Below the pieces are notes generated by a model that did no database searches, was not told the origin of the DNA, and saw nothing but the letters and a program-made list of their open reading frames with translations. A program made the position numbers and the translations under genes. Below are positions 9,143 to 17,734 of a DNA stretch of 34,451 bases, piece by piece (the first letter of the stretch is position 1; each line of letters starts with the position of its first letter). The stretch lies in contig NTKV01000006.1 in the NCBI GenBank assembly GCA_002457745.1, positions 1 to 34,451 of the forward strand, written 5' to 3'. The DNA is from SAR116 cluster bacterium MED-G06. GTDB taxonomy: Bacteria > Pseudomonadota > Alphaproteobacteria > Puniceispirillales > Puniceispirillaceae.

Positions 9143-10180
9143 ATGAAATCCATGATCCTATCACTCTGCAACAGCCGTATCCTTGCTGTCATCCTGCTGG
9201 CGACAGCCATGCTTGTCAGCTTTGTTGCGCGCGGTTTTGCCGCCGATCACGCCACTATCCTGATGTATCACAGGTTCGGTGAGGAAAATTATCCAAGCAC
9301 CAATGTGACATTGGAGCAGTTCGAAGAACATCTCGAGGTGCTGGCAAGCGGGCCTTACACTGTATTGCCGCTCGAGGACATCGTGTTGAACCTGCAGTCC
9401 GGCACACCGCTGCCTGACAGGACTGTCGCCATCACCATCGATGATGCCTATCTGTCGGTCTATGAAGAGGCCTTTCCACGGCTGAAAGCGCGTGGATTCC
9501 CGGCAACCCTGTTCGTGGCGACCCGCCCTGTCGATCGGGGGCTTCGCGCCTATATGAGCTGGGACCAGATTCGCGAATGGCAGGCTGCCGGCTACGGGAT
9601 TGGCAGCCAGACCCAGACGCATCCGCATATGCACCAGCAGTCGATGGCGGAGAACGAAAAGGAATTGCGCGTTTCAAACGAACGGTTCCTTGCCGAGCTT
9701 GGCATGCGGCCGACGCTGTTCGCCTATCCATACGGAGAATATAATCTTGATGTGATCGATCTGGTGAAAGAGGCCGGGTTCGAGGCAGCCTTTGGTCAGA
9801 ATTCGGGTGTCGCCCACGGTTATGACGGCTTTTTCGAGCTGCCACGATTCGCCATGAATGAGCAGTATGGCAACCGCGAACGTCTGGAGCTCGCCATCAA
9901 CGGACTGCCACTGAAGGTCACCCAGCTGGTGCCGGAAGATGTGGTCCTTGCAGAGAACCCGCCACTATACGGCTTTACCCTGGCGGCAGACATGGACAAG
10001 GAACGCCAGCTTCGCTGTTTCAACAGCAAATATGGCAAGCTGGATGTTGCCATTATCGGACGGCGTGCCGAGATCAGGATGCCAGGGCCTCTTGTCGGCA
10101 AGCGGTCGCGTGTCAACTGCACCATGCCGGGACCGGATGGCCGGTGGCGCTGGTTCGGGCGACAGTTCCTGACCGAATAG
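9143..10180 (+). CDS. Exported polysaccharide-deacetylase-family protein (NodB/CE4) with altered metal motif
   Basis: The 345-residue protein starts with a hydrophobic signal sequence (residues about 10-33, probable cleavage near GFAAD) and then a NodB-homology domain. It opens with ATILMYHRFG and has motif 1 as TIDDAY (Asp100, Asp101). Motif 2 reads GSQTQTHPHM, so the first metal-ligand histidine of the usual H-[ST]-x-x-H is Gln156 while His160 is kept. Motif 3 is FAYPYGEYN. The last 90 residues form a separate region with conserved-looking cysteines (RCFNSKYG and VNCTMPG). Family members remove N-acetyl groups from envelope or matrix polysaccharides. From memory the Gln form recurs in an alphaproteobacterial subfamily, so activity may be kept with different metal coordination. 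The substrate is unknown. Confidence 0.85.
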   Translation: MKSMILSLCNSRILAVILLATAMLVSFVARGFAADHATILMYHRFGEENYPSTNVTLEQFEEHLEVLASGPYTVLPLEDIVLNLQSGTPLPDRTVAITIDDAYLSVYEEAFPRLKARGFPATLFVATRPVDRGLRAYMSWDQIREWQAAGYGIGSQTQTHPHMHQQSMAENEKELRVSNERFLAELGMRPTLFAYPYGEYNLDVIDLVKEAGFEAAFGQNSGVAHGYDGFFELPRFAMNEQYGNRERLELAINGLPLKVTQLVPEDVVLAENPPLYGFTLAADMDKERQLRCFNSKYGKLDVAIIGRRAEIRMPGPLVGKRSRVNCTMPGPDGRWRWFGRQFLTE

Positions 10181-10240
10181 GCAGACACCCGGATATCTCT
10201 GACAACAGGATTCTGCTGGTGACCGCGCAGCGTGGTGGCG

Positions 10241-11455
10241 TCAGCGCAGCCGCGCTGTCTCGAACCTGCCGAAATCATTGCTGCGGATCAAGGTCTGCAG
10301 CTTGCCGACATAGGCGGTGCCGATTTCGGCGTAGCTGTCCATGAAATTCGCCAGCTGGAACCCCAGATCGCCACGTTTGCGCCCACGCATCATGCTGCGC
10401 CGTTCACGGAAGGTGGCGTAGCTTGGGTGGGTGTTCAGATTGTGCATATAGGCACGCACCGATCCAAACAGATTGGGAAAGCTTCGCACCACGGCCCGGC
10501 TGTTCGAGGCTTCGGCAGGTTTGATTCCGGCGCTGGCCTGCCAGGCCCATTGCCCGAACAGCGCATTGCCCTGACGCGCAAACCGCGAGGTGCCCCACCC
10601 GGACTCGATGGCAGCCTGCGCCAGCGCCAGTGATACCGGCACAAAATCGGCACGAACCAGAATATCGGACTCGACCTCGGCAAGGCTCAAACCATCTGTC
10701 TCGACACGATACAGCTTCGCCCAGCGTTCAAGCGCGGGGCGATCATTGGTTTTGGTGGCACGGCGGACAGCACTGCGGCGCTGCGCGATTTCCTCGTTCG
10801 CGGCGAGAATCAACGGCAGGGTGATGGCAATGAAACTGTCCTTCTGCTGCTGTACCGGAAGACCGGCATGCGAATCCGGAATGTGGCGGGTGAAGTCGCG
10901 GCTGACAATGACCGGCACCGGCGCGGTCTTTGGCACCGCAGGCAATCTGGCGGCGCGCGAGGCCATCTTCGGCTCAGGCTTGGGCTCTGGTGGCACGATG
11001 CGGGCGCGCACCGCCGGCTTCTCGGGAACGGGAACAGCCTTCAGCGCGGCAAGCTGCGTGCTGACATCCATGCTGTTCGGACCGCCACGCTCAGGGATTT
11101 CGGGCGTTGCCTTTACAGTCCGGGTTTTGACGGTGGAGGTGTCGGTGGACGGCGCTGCCGGATCGACCTCGGCCACCATCACCGGCGCCTCATCGACCTT
11201 CACCTTCGCCGGTTCCGATCCTGTCGGTGACGGGGTTGCGGCCAGTGTTTCGCCCTCATCCTGCGACGGCGTTACATAGGTCTCGCCGTCAGACAGAGGC
11301 TGCAGCACCTCGACCACGACCTGTTCCTCGCTGCCAAGCCATTGCGGCGGCTTCAGCTGGAACAGCCCAGGACCCATGATCCCGACGACCACAAAGACCA
11401 TCGCGGCGCGAAGAAGATGGTTGTTGTTGAGCGTTATTCCCGTCGTCTCGGACAC
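10241..11455 (-). CDS. Membrane-anchored glucosaminidase, Bax-like
   Basis: The 404-residue protein has one N-terminal membrane helix (about residues 14-33) that anchors it facing the periplasm. A long low-complexity Pro/Glu/Ala/Thr-rich linker follows (about 55-190), then a C-terminal glucosaminidase domain of the Bax/lysozyme-like superfamily. The core is LAQAAIESGWGTSRFARQGNALFGQWAW, with Glu284 the likely catalytic acid, followed by FPNLFGSVRAYMHNLNTHPSYATFRERR. It probably cleaves peptidoglycan glycan strands; the linker would let it reach through the periplasm. The start codon is GTG at 11455 with a weak Shine-Dalgarno. It converges on the deacetylase-like gene and follows nfu by 66 bases. 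Confidence 0.85.
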   Translation of the reverse strand: MSETTGITLNNNHLLRAAMVFVVVGIMGPGLFQLKPPQWLGSEEQVVVEVLQPLSDGETYVTPSQDEGETLAATPSPTGSEPAKVKVDEAPVMVAEVDPAAPSTDTSTVKTRTVKATPEIPERGGPNSMDVSTQLAALKAVPVPEKPAVRARIVPPEPKPEPKMASRAARLPAVPKTAPVPVIVSRDFTRHIPDSHAGLPVQQQKDSFIAITLPLILAANEEIAQRRSAVRRATKTNDRPALERWAKLYRVETDGLSLAEVESDILVRADFVPVSLALAQAAIESGWGTSRFARQGNALFGQWAWQASAGIKPAEASNSRAVVRSFPNLFGSVRAYMHNLNTHPSYATFRERRSMMRGRKRGDLGFQLANFMDSYAEIGTAYVGKLQTLIRSNDFGRFETARLR

Positions 11456-11492
11456 GGCTCACCCACTCGATGAATGCTGAAAGGCCGGGGCC

Positions 11493-11515
11493 GTGTCATC
11501 GGCCCCTGATGACAC
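11493..11515 (-). repeat. Inverted repeat downstream of nfu
   Basis: GTGTCATC and GATGACAC form a perfect 8-bp stem around a 7-base loop, just after the nfu stop at 11522. An overlapping alternative stem, GGGGCCG (487-493) with CGGCCCC (500-506), is mutually exclusive with it. On the minus strand only three U residues follow, so it is a poor intrinsic terminator. It may stabilise the nfu mRNA end or tune bax expression. Confidence 0.5.
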
Positions 11516-11521
11516 CCGCTC

Positions 11522-12076
11522 CTAGAGATCGGCGGCGCGGACCTCACGAACTTCGGGAATATAATGACGGAGCATGTTCTCGATGCCCATCTTCAGCGTC
11601 GCTGTCGAACTTGGACAGCCCTGGCATGCGCCGCGCATCTGCAAGGTGACGATCCCCTCGTCGAAGCCCTGGAACACGATATCACCGCCATCCATGGCCA
11701 CCGCCGGCCGCACCCGCGTGTCGAGGAGCTGCTTGATCTGACGGACAATGTCGTCCTCGTCCTCATCCTCGGCACCCGCATCGTCTGCCGACGCCTCGAC
11801 AACAGGCATGCCGGACGCATAATGCTCCATGATGCCAGCGAGGATCGATGGTTTCAGAGCAAACCAGTCAAGCGCCTCCTCCTTGGTTACGGCAACAAAG
11901 TCGCCACCAAGGAATACGCCACGCACACCATCGATCTGGAACAGGCGGCGCGCCAATGGCGAGCTTCCGGCACTGTCCTCTGCGGGAAAATCGGCTGTGC
12001 CACTGTCCATGACCGGCACGCCTGGAATGAATTTCAATGTCGCCGGGTTCGGTGTGTCCTGCGTCTGGATAAACAT
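11522..12076 (-). CDS. nfuA: NfuA/NifU-like Fe-S cluster carrier protein
   Basis: The 184-residue protein has an N-terminal Nfu_N domain (about 1-90; QDTPNPATLKFIPG is typical), an acidic linker rich in Asp/Glu (about 99-110), and a C-terminal NifU domain. That domain carries the cluster-binding CxxC in GACQGCPSST (Cys151, Cys154). Such proteins accept assembled Fe-S clusters and hand them to targets. Fe-S clients in this window include MiaB and the endonuclease III. The ATG at 12076 has GAGGG about 12 bases upstream. It sits downstream of trpS, as in many alphaproteobacteria. Confidence 0.95.
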   Translation of the reverse strand: MFIQTQDTPNPATLKFIPGVPVMDSGTADFPAEDSAGSSPLARRLFQIDGVRGVFLGGDFVAVTKEEALDWFALKPSILAGIMEHYASGMPVVEASADDAGAEDEDEDDIVRQIKQLLDTRVRPAVAMDGGDIVFQGFDEGIVTLQMRGACQGCPSSTATLKMGIENMLRHYIPEVREVRAADL

Positions 12077-12125
12077 TTTTTATGTCCCTCAAGGCTCGGA
12101 ATCAGGATAGGGCTTGATCAGGCTA

Positions 12126-12143
12126 CCGGCGACATCTCGCCGG
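12126..12143. repeat. Perfect hairpin in the nfu leader
   Basis: CCGGCGA and TCGCCGG form a 7-bp GC-rich stem with a 4-base loop, about 50 bases upstream of the nfu ATG. No T-run follows on either strand. It would fold in the nfu 5' leader RNA. Confidence 0.45.
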
Positions 12144-12160
12144 CCAGTCTGGACCAGCGG

Positions 12161-12196
12161 ATTACGCGATTCATTACGCGATGCATTACGCCACGC
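12161..12196. repeat. Three tandem 12-bp direct repeats upstream of nfu
   Basis: The units are ATTACGCGATTC, ATTACGCGATGC and ATTACGCCACGC: units 1 and 2 differ at one base, unit 3 at three or four. They lie in the leader or promoter region of nfu. The 12-base spacing is slightly over one helical turn, so they could be iterated protein sites or simply slippage products. Confidence 0.5.
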
Positions 12197-12226
12197 AGGT
12201 AAGCCGTCCATGATAAGGTGTTTGCC

Positions 12227-12242
12227 CTAATATGGAATTAAC
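12227..12242. promoter_or_regulatory. CtrA-like box (weak candidate)
   Basis: CTAA-N7-TTAAC on the plus strand matches the CtrA full-site consensus TTAA-N7-TTAAC at all but the first base. It lies about 150 bases upstream of nfu and just past the trpS stop. One near match in AT-rich DNA can occur by chance. Confidence 0.2.
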
Positions 12243-12306
12243 ACTAGCACATTTCGATGGCCGACTTGTGTGAAAATTTTGTCTTTACACCCTGTGGGCC
12301 AGCCGA

Positions 12307-13338
12307 TCAGCGATTGCCTGCCCCCAGAAACCCAACAATATCGTTCACCTGATCGATGATCGGGGCGGCGATGGCCTCGGCCCGCGCGGCGCCATCAGCA
12401 AGGATTGCATCGATATCGCCGGGGTTTGCCAGAAGCGCGCGCATGCGCGCGCCCATCGGGGCAAGTCTGGAGACGGCCAGATCGGCAAGCGCCGGTTTGA
12501 AGTCGCCAAACCCTCTGCCCCCAAATTCAGACAGCACCGCATCGACATCACTGTCAGCAAGGGCCGCATAGATACCAACAAGGTTCTGCGCCTCGCCGCG
12601 GCCTGCAAGACCGGCAGCCTCAGAAGGCAGCGCGTCGGGGTCGGTCTTCGCCTTGCGAATCTTCTGGGCAATCAGGTCGGCATCATCGGTCAGATTGATC
12701 CGCGAATTGTCAGACGCATCCGATTTGCTCATTTTCGAGTTGCCGTCGCGAAGGCTCATCACCCGCGTCGCACTCCCGAAAATCTGCGGTTCGGGAAGCG
12801 GGAAGAAGGGCACATCGAACGCCATGTTGAAGGACTGCGCGATATCGCGGGTCAGTTCAAGATGCTGCTTCTGGTCCTCACCGACCGGAACATGGGTGGC
12901 GCGATAGGCCAGAATGTCAGCCGCCATCAATGTCGGATAGGAATAGAGGCCGACGGTGGCGTTTTCACGGTTCTTGCCGGCCTTTTCCTTGAACTGTGTC
13001 ATCCGGTTCAGCCAGCCAAGCCGTGCGATGCAGTTGAAGACCCAGGCAAGCTGCGAATGCTGCGGCACACAGGACTGGTTGAACAGGATCGAGCGTTCCG
13101 GCGAAATGCCGGCAGCCAGCAGACTTGCGGCGACCTCGCGTGTGCTCTGGCGCAATGCCTTGGGGTCCTGCGGCACGGTGATGGCGTGGAGATCGACCAC
13201 GCAATAGATCGATTCAAAATTGTCCTGCAGTGTCACCCAGTTGCGGATCGCCCCGAGATAATTGCCAAGATGCAGGTTTCCGGTTGGCTGAATGCCGGAG
13301 AAAATCCGGTTCTCAGGCATGGGAGGGATGCTTGTCAT
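12307..13338 (-). CDS. trpS: Tryptophanyl-tRNA synthetase
   Basis: TrpS charges tRNA-Trp. The class I signatures are present: the HIGH-type motif as [12 protein letters not shown] near the N-terminus and KMSKS in [13 protein letters not shown] around residue 205. The C-terminal helical region has [20 protein letters not shown] chose the ATG at 13338 (343 residues, sequence [10 protein letters not shown]) because AAGAGA lies about eight bases upstream; a longer reading frame to 13374 adds 12 basic residues not expected in the family, and an ATG at 13320 is also possible. It lies 89 bases downstream of murJ on the same strand. Confidence 0.97.
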   Translation of the reverse strand: MTSIPPMPENRIFSGIQPTGNLHLGNYLGAIRNWVTLQDNFESIYCVVDLHAITVPQDPKALRQSTREVAASLLAAGISPERSILFNQSCVPQHSQLAWVFNCIARLGWLNRMTQFKEKAGKNRENATVGLYSYPTLMAADILAYRATHVPVGEDQKQHLELTRDIAQSFNMAFDVPFFPLPEPQIFGSATRVMSLRDGNSKMSKSDASDNSRINLTDDADLIAQKIRKAKTDPDALPSEAAGLAGRGEAQNLVGIYAALADSDVDAVLSEFGGRGFGDFKPALADLAVSRLAPMGARMRALLANPGDIDAILADGAARAEAIAAPIIDQVNDIVGFLGAGNR

Positions 13339-13427
13339 GGTCCGGTCTCTTTGTCGCGCTACGGGACGGTTCAATCACGCGAGCGTTATGATGGCTGGCG
13401 CCGCACGGGTCAAGCCCAAGCCCTCGG

Positions 13428-14954
13428 CTAGCGCCGCAACAGATGCCGCGGCACCGCGCCGATAACAAGGGCGACCATGACATAGATCGCCCCGCCGCCA
13501 CCGACCAGGAGGGCCAGCCTGACAACGCCGGGAAGGGTGTCTGTGATGTCCTTCGCCACAAAAAGTACCAGTGCCATCACCGCCGTCGCACCCAGAATGC
13601 GGACCGATGCACCACCAGGCGGCAGGCCGAGTGATCTGCCACGGGCAAGGGCCACTGCCAGCGCTGTCGCGGCAACAAAGCCTGATGCCGACGTCGCCAG
13701 CGCCAGACCGACATGTCCAAGCACCGGCATCAGGCTGAGCGACAGGGCGATGTTTGTGGTCACTGCCACCACCGATACGCCAAGCACAAATCCGGGGCGT
13801 CCATCAGCATAGAAGGCGGGTTGCAGGATCTTGACCATGACATGCGCCGGCATGCCGATGGCATAGGCGGCAAGCGCCGCCGCGGTTGCTGTCACCGCGG
13901 CACTGGTGAAGGCACCATGCTGGAACAGTCCCGCAATGATCTGCGGGGCGATGATGATGAGTGCCGCCGCCGCAGGAAGAACCAGAAACGCCGCCAGCTG
14001 GATCGCATCGGCAACCGATTGCCGTGCCGCGTCACGCTCGCCGCCACGAAGCTGCGCCGACAGGCGCGGCAACAGGGCTGTGCCAAGCGCGATCCCGATC
14101 ACGCCAAGCGGCAGCTGCGCCAGCCTGTCGGCAAAATAGAGCCAGGAAATTGCGCCAACCGGCAATAGCGAGGCCAGCACCAGATCGACAATGAGGTTCA
14201 CCTGCATGATGATGGCGCCGGCCGAGGCAACGGTGAATTTCTTCCACATGCGCCGGATCGCGGCACCGAAACGCGGCAGCCGCCATCGCGGCATCCGCCC
14301 CGCCCGGCGCAGCATGATGGCCATCGCGGCAAGCTGCAGGATGCCAGCCAGGATCAACGCCGTGGCCAGCGGCATTGCGCGCTCCACCGCCAGCCAGCCG
14401 GTCGCCACCGGGATCACCAGCGCACCACCAACAAGGCACAGGTTGAACAGCACCGGCATGGCCGCCGCCATCATGAAACGTCCCTCGGCATTGGCGATGG
14501 CCGACCAGAAGGCAACAAGCGAGATCATTGGCAGATAGGGAAAGCTGACCCGCGCCAGCGTGACTGCTGCGGTCATACGCTCTGGCGTGTCGGCAAAGCC
14601 CGGCGCCAGAACAGAAATCACCGCCGGCATGAAGATCTCGCCAAGCACGACAAGCGTCACAAGCACCAGCATCAGCGTTGTCTGCGTTTCGCCGGCCAGG
14701 TCGCCTGCCGCTGCCGCGCCGTCCTGCTGCCGCGCTTCGGTATAGGCCGGCACAAAGGCGTTGGCCATTGCCCCCTCGGCGGTCAGCCGCCGGAACATGT
14801 TTGGAAGCTTCAGCGCGACGAGAAAGGCATCCGCCGCCGGGCCAGCCCCCAGAAAGGCGGCAAAGACGATGTCACGCAGAAAGCCGAGGACGCGGCTGAT
14901 CGCGGTCAGCCCCCCGATCTGACGAAAAGCCCCGGCAAGCGATGGCGCGCTCAT
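13428..14954 (-). CDS. murJ: Lipid II flippase MurJ
   Basis: MurJ flips the peptidoglycan precursor lipid II across the inner membrane. The 508-residue protein is almost entirely hydrophobic and fits the 14-helix MOP-superfamily fold. It starts with the family's SRVLGFLRDIVFAAFLGAGPAADAFLVALKLPNMFRRLTAEGA block, including the RD and FR residues of the central cavity, and TEARQQDG. Its ATG overlaps the glnD stop as ATGA, so translation is coupled. Murein-related neighbours (the Bax-like glucosaminidase) lie a few genes away. Confidence 0.96.
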   Translation of the reverse strand: MSAPSLAGAFRQIGGLTAISRVLGFLRDIVFAAFLGAGPAADAFLVALKLPNMFRRLTAEGAMANAFVPAYTEARQQDGAAAAGDLAGETQTTLMLVLVTLVVLGEIFMPAVISVLAPGFADTPERMTAAVTLARVSFPYLPMISLVAFWSAIANAEGRFMMAAAMPVLFNLCLVGGALVIPVATGWLAVERAMPLATALILAGILQLAAMAIMLRRAGRMPRWRLPRFGAAIRRMWKKFTVASAGAIIMQVNLIVDLVLASLLPVGAISWLYFADRLAQLPLGVIGIALGTALLPRLSAQLRGGERDAARQSVADAIQLAAFLVLPAAAALIIIAPQIIAGLFQHGAFTSAAVTATAAALAAYAIGMPAHVMVKILQPAFYADGRPGFVLGVSVVAVTTNIALSLSLMPVLGHVGLALATSASGFVAATALAVALARGRSLGLPPGGASVRILGATAVMALVLFVAKDITDTLPGVVRLALLVGGGGAIYVMVALVIGAVPRHLLRR

Positions 14955-17734
14955 TCAGCTGCCTCTTCCACCTTGTCGAAAGCCGCCAGCAGCCGGTCGC
15001 GGATCGTGTCGAGACGCGCCTCATTGTGAATCTGCAGCCCGAACAGATCCTTCACATAAAACACGTCCACCACCCGCTCGCCATAGGTGGATACGGTCGC
15101 CGTCTGGATCTGCAGGCCAAGGTCGGCAAGCGTATGGGTCAGCCGGTGGAGGAGGCCCGGGAAATCACGTCCGTTCACCTCGATCACAGTATGGGAGGAA
15201 CTGATCCTGTTTGACAGGATCACACGTGAGGGCACCGGCAGGTGACGCACCCGCTCCGGCAGGCTCTGCCAGCGGTCACGAAGTGCCGCCTGCGGACGGA
15301 GCGTGCCGGTCACCGCCTTTTCGATGCTGGCACGCAGGCGGTCCAGAAGGCGCCGGTCACTGACAAGTTCGTTGTTGTCTGTCTGCAGCTGGAACACATC
15401 AAGGATGGTGCCGTCGGCACAGGTGGTGATGCGGGCGCCAGCGATATTGATGCCAAGCCCGGCCACAGCTCCGGCAACACGCGAGAACAATCCCGCATCA
15501 TCAACCGTCAGCAATGTCAGCTCGGTGACCTTGCGATCCTCAACCTGCCTGAAATCGGCAAGAAGCGGCACATCCATGGCGCGAAAGGTTCTGCCAAGAT
15601 CGGCATGGAGGAGATGGGATTCGGTGTCAAAACTGTTCCAGTAGGTGCGCGGCAGCATCGCCGCATAGGTCTCGAACGCCTCGTCTGTCCAGTCTGCCAG
15701 CCGCTCCCGTGCCGCCAGCTTTGCCGCTTCGGCGTTGCCGGATGCAATCACCGCGGCATCGGCACCCCGCAGCACGGCATCGGTCTGGTTGTAGAGGTCG
15801 CGCATCAGCGCCGCCTTCCAGCCATTCCAGATGGTCGGCCCGACTCCGCGGATGTCAGCCACCGTGAGCACCAGCAGAAGCTTGAGACGCTCCGGCGACT
15901 GCACAATGGCGGCGAAATCATCGATGGTCTTCGGATCATTCAGGTCATAGCGGAAGGCTGTCTTGCTCATCACAAGGTGATGGCGGACCAGCCAGCTGAC
16001 TGTCTCGGTCTCCTCCTGGCTGAGGCCAAGACGCGGGCACAGCTCCAGCGCCAGCTCGGCACCAAGTTCGGAATGGTCGCCGTCACGGCCCTTGGCGATA
16101 TCATGGAGGAGCGCCGAAACATACAGCACCTGACGCGACTCGATTTCCGGCATCACTCTGGTCGCCACCGGCGCGGTCTCGGCAAGCGCCCCGGTCTCGA
16201 TCTGATGCAGCACCCCGATCACCTTGATGGTATGCTCATCCACCGTATAGCTGTGATACATGTCGAACTGCATCATCGCGACGATCTTGCCAAAATCGGG
16301 AAGGAAGCGGCCCAGAACGCCACTTTCATTCATCAGACGCAGGATCCGTTCCGGATTGCGGCGCGACGTCAGAATGGCGAGAAACTCGGCCGCCGCCGCA
16401 GGATCATGGCGGGTGGCGTTGCCAAGTGCCGGCAGCCCGCGGGTAATCCGCTGCAGCGCCTGTGGATGGACATCGGCATTCTGCTCCAGCGCCAGCTTGA
16501 AGATGCTCAGCATGCGCAACGGCTCGTCACGGAACATCAGCGCCTGATCGAGATTGATCCGCCCGGCGCGGACGGCAAACGGGCCAAAATGCTGTCCAGG
16601 ACGAAAATCCTCGGCAAGCATGAGCCGCCTTTTGCGGAAATCGGTCTCCATCGCGGCACAGATGATCCGGGTGAGATTGCCGACATCGCGCGCCGCCAGA
16701 TAATAGCGCTTCATGAATCGCTCGACACCGCGCATGCTGCCACGCGCCGCGAATCCCATGCGCGGCGCAATCGCCATCTGCGCATCAAAATCCAGCCGCT
16801 CCTCCGGGCGCCCGGCCAGAAGATGAAGATGACAGCGTACGGTCCAGAGGAACCGCTGCGCGGCAGCGAAGCGGCGGGCCTCGGTCTCGCGCAGAATGCC
16901 CTTTTCGACAATGTCCACGATGCTGTCGGCGCGATAGGCGAATTTGGCAATCCAGAACAGCGTGTGGAGGTCGCGAAGCCCGCCCTTGCCTTCCTTGATG
17001 TTCGGCTCCACCACATAGCGCGTGGCACCGTGCTTCTGGTGACGGGCATCACGTTCGGCAAGTTTTGCCTCGACAAAATCGGCAGGCTTAAGGCGTGCCA
17101 CCTCGCGCCTGAAGGCTGTTTCCAGTTTCCTGTAAAGCGCCACATCACCAGAGATGAACCGCATCTCCAACAGCCCGGTCAGGATCGTATGGTCCTCGCG
17201 CGAGGCGCGGATGGTGTCGGTGACCGTGCGCTTGGCATGACCAACCTTCAACCCCAGATCCCACAGCAGATAGAGAAGCTGTTCGACAATGACATCCGCC
17301 TGGCTGTCGCGCTCACCGGCTGTCAGCACCAGAAGATCGATATCGGACAGGGGCGCAAGTTCACCGCGGCCATAACCGCCAACCGCGACCAGCGCCAGGC
17401 CTTTACCACGATGATAGCTGCTCAGCCGTGTCAGAAGCGCTGACAGAATCTGGTCCATGCCAACCGAGTGTCTGCCAACATAGACGGCGCCGTCGCGGTC
17501 GGCCTCGAATCCGGCGGCAATGGCATCCTTCATATCCTTGTGAAGGGCTTTGGCCGCGCTCAGCAGGCTGCTGCGAAATCTGGCATCGCTGCTGTCATCA
17601 ACATTGTCCAGGGCAGCGTCGAGACGCGCTTCGGAGATCGGCCGCATCGCGTCTGAAAGCGCCGCATCGAGCGGCTGGATCCATTGCCGCCATTGGGTGA
17701 TCTCGGGGGATGGACCGGCGGTCTGGCGTGTCAT
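14951..17734 (-). CDS. glnD: Bifunctional uridylyltransferase/uridylyl-removing enzyme GlnD
   Basis: GlnD senses glutamine and controls nitrogen metabolism by adding UMP to PII proteins or removing it. The 927 residues follow the family layout. The nucleotidyltransferase domain has GGYGRGELAPLSDIDLLVL (Gly119 onward; metal Asp131 and Asp133). The HD domain has LLHDIAKGRDGDHSELG (His544, Asp545). Two C-terminal ACT domains start near residues 733 and 846 (VTELTLLTVDDAGLFSRVAG and SHTVIEVNGRDFPGLLHRL). All key residues look intact, so both activities are expected. Start overlaps the mutS stop as ATGA; the end overlaps murJ. Confidence 0.97.
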   Translation of the reverse strand: MTRQTAGPSPEITQWRQWIQPLDAALSDAMRPISEARLDAALDNVDDSSDARFRSSLLSAAKALHKDMKDAIAAGFEADRDGAVYVGRHSVGMDQILSALLTRLSSYHRGKGLALVAVGGYGRGELAPLSDIDLLVLTAGERDSQADVIVEQLLYLLWDLGLKVGHAKRTVTDTIRASREDHTILTGLLEMRFISGDVALYRKLETAFRREVARLKPADFVEAKLAERDARHQKHGATRYVVEPNIKEGKGGLRDLHTLFWIAKFAYRADSIVDIVEKGILRETEARRFAAAQRFLWTVRCHLHLLAGRPEERLDFDAQMAIAPRMGFAARGSMRGVERFMKRYYLAARDVGNLTRIICAAMETDFRKRRLMLAEDFRPGQHFGPFAVRAGRINLDQALMFRDEPLRMLSIFKLALEQNADVHPQALQRITRGLPALGNATRHDPAAAAEFLAILTSRRNPERILRLMNESGVLGRFLPDFGKIVAMMQFDMYHSYTVDEHTIKVIGVLHQIETGALAETAPVATRVMPEIESRQVLYVSALLHDIAKGRDGDHSELGAELALELCPRLGLSQEETETVSWLVRHHLVMSKTAFRYDLNDPKTIDDFAAIVQSPERLKLLLVLTVADIRGVGPTIWNGWKAALMRDLYNQTDAVLRGADAAVIASGNAEAAKLAARERLADWTDEAFETYAAMLPRTYWNSFDTESHLLHADLGRTFRAMDVPLLADFRQVEDRKVTELTLLTVDDAGLFSRVAGAVAGLGINIAGARITTCADGTILDVFQLQTDNNELVSDRRLLDRLRASIEKAVTGTLRPQAALRDRWQSLPERVRHLPVPSRVILSNRISSSHTVIEVNGRDFPGLLHRLTHTLADLGLQIQTATVSTYGERVVDVFYVKDLFGLQIHNEARLDTIRDRLLAAFDKVEEAAE

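Larger units (their letters stand above)
12077..12306. other. 230-base intergenic region between trpS and nfu
   Basis: I find no gene here. The part nearer trpS (about 12220-12290) is AT-rich compared with its surroundings and is the probable nfu promoter zone. The part nearer nfu holds three direct 12-base repeats and a perfect 7-bp hairpin, listed separately. There is no clear intrinsic terminator after trpS. Confidence 0.5.

Noticed and set aside
15242-17443. 733-codon plus-strand open frame opposite glnD
   Set aside because: GlnD has all its catalytic motifs in the other strand; the antisense translation has no recognisable motif or ribosome site.
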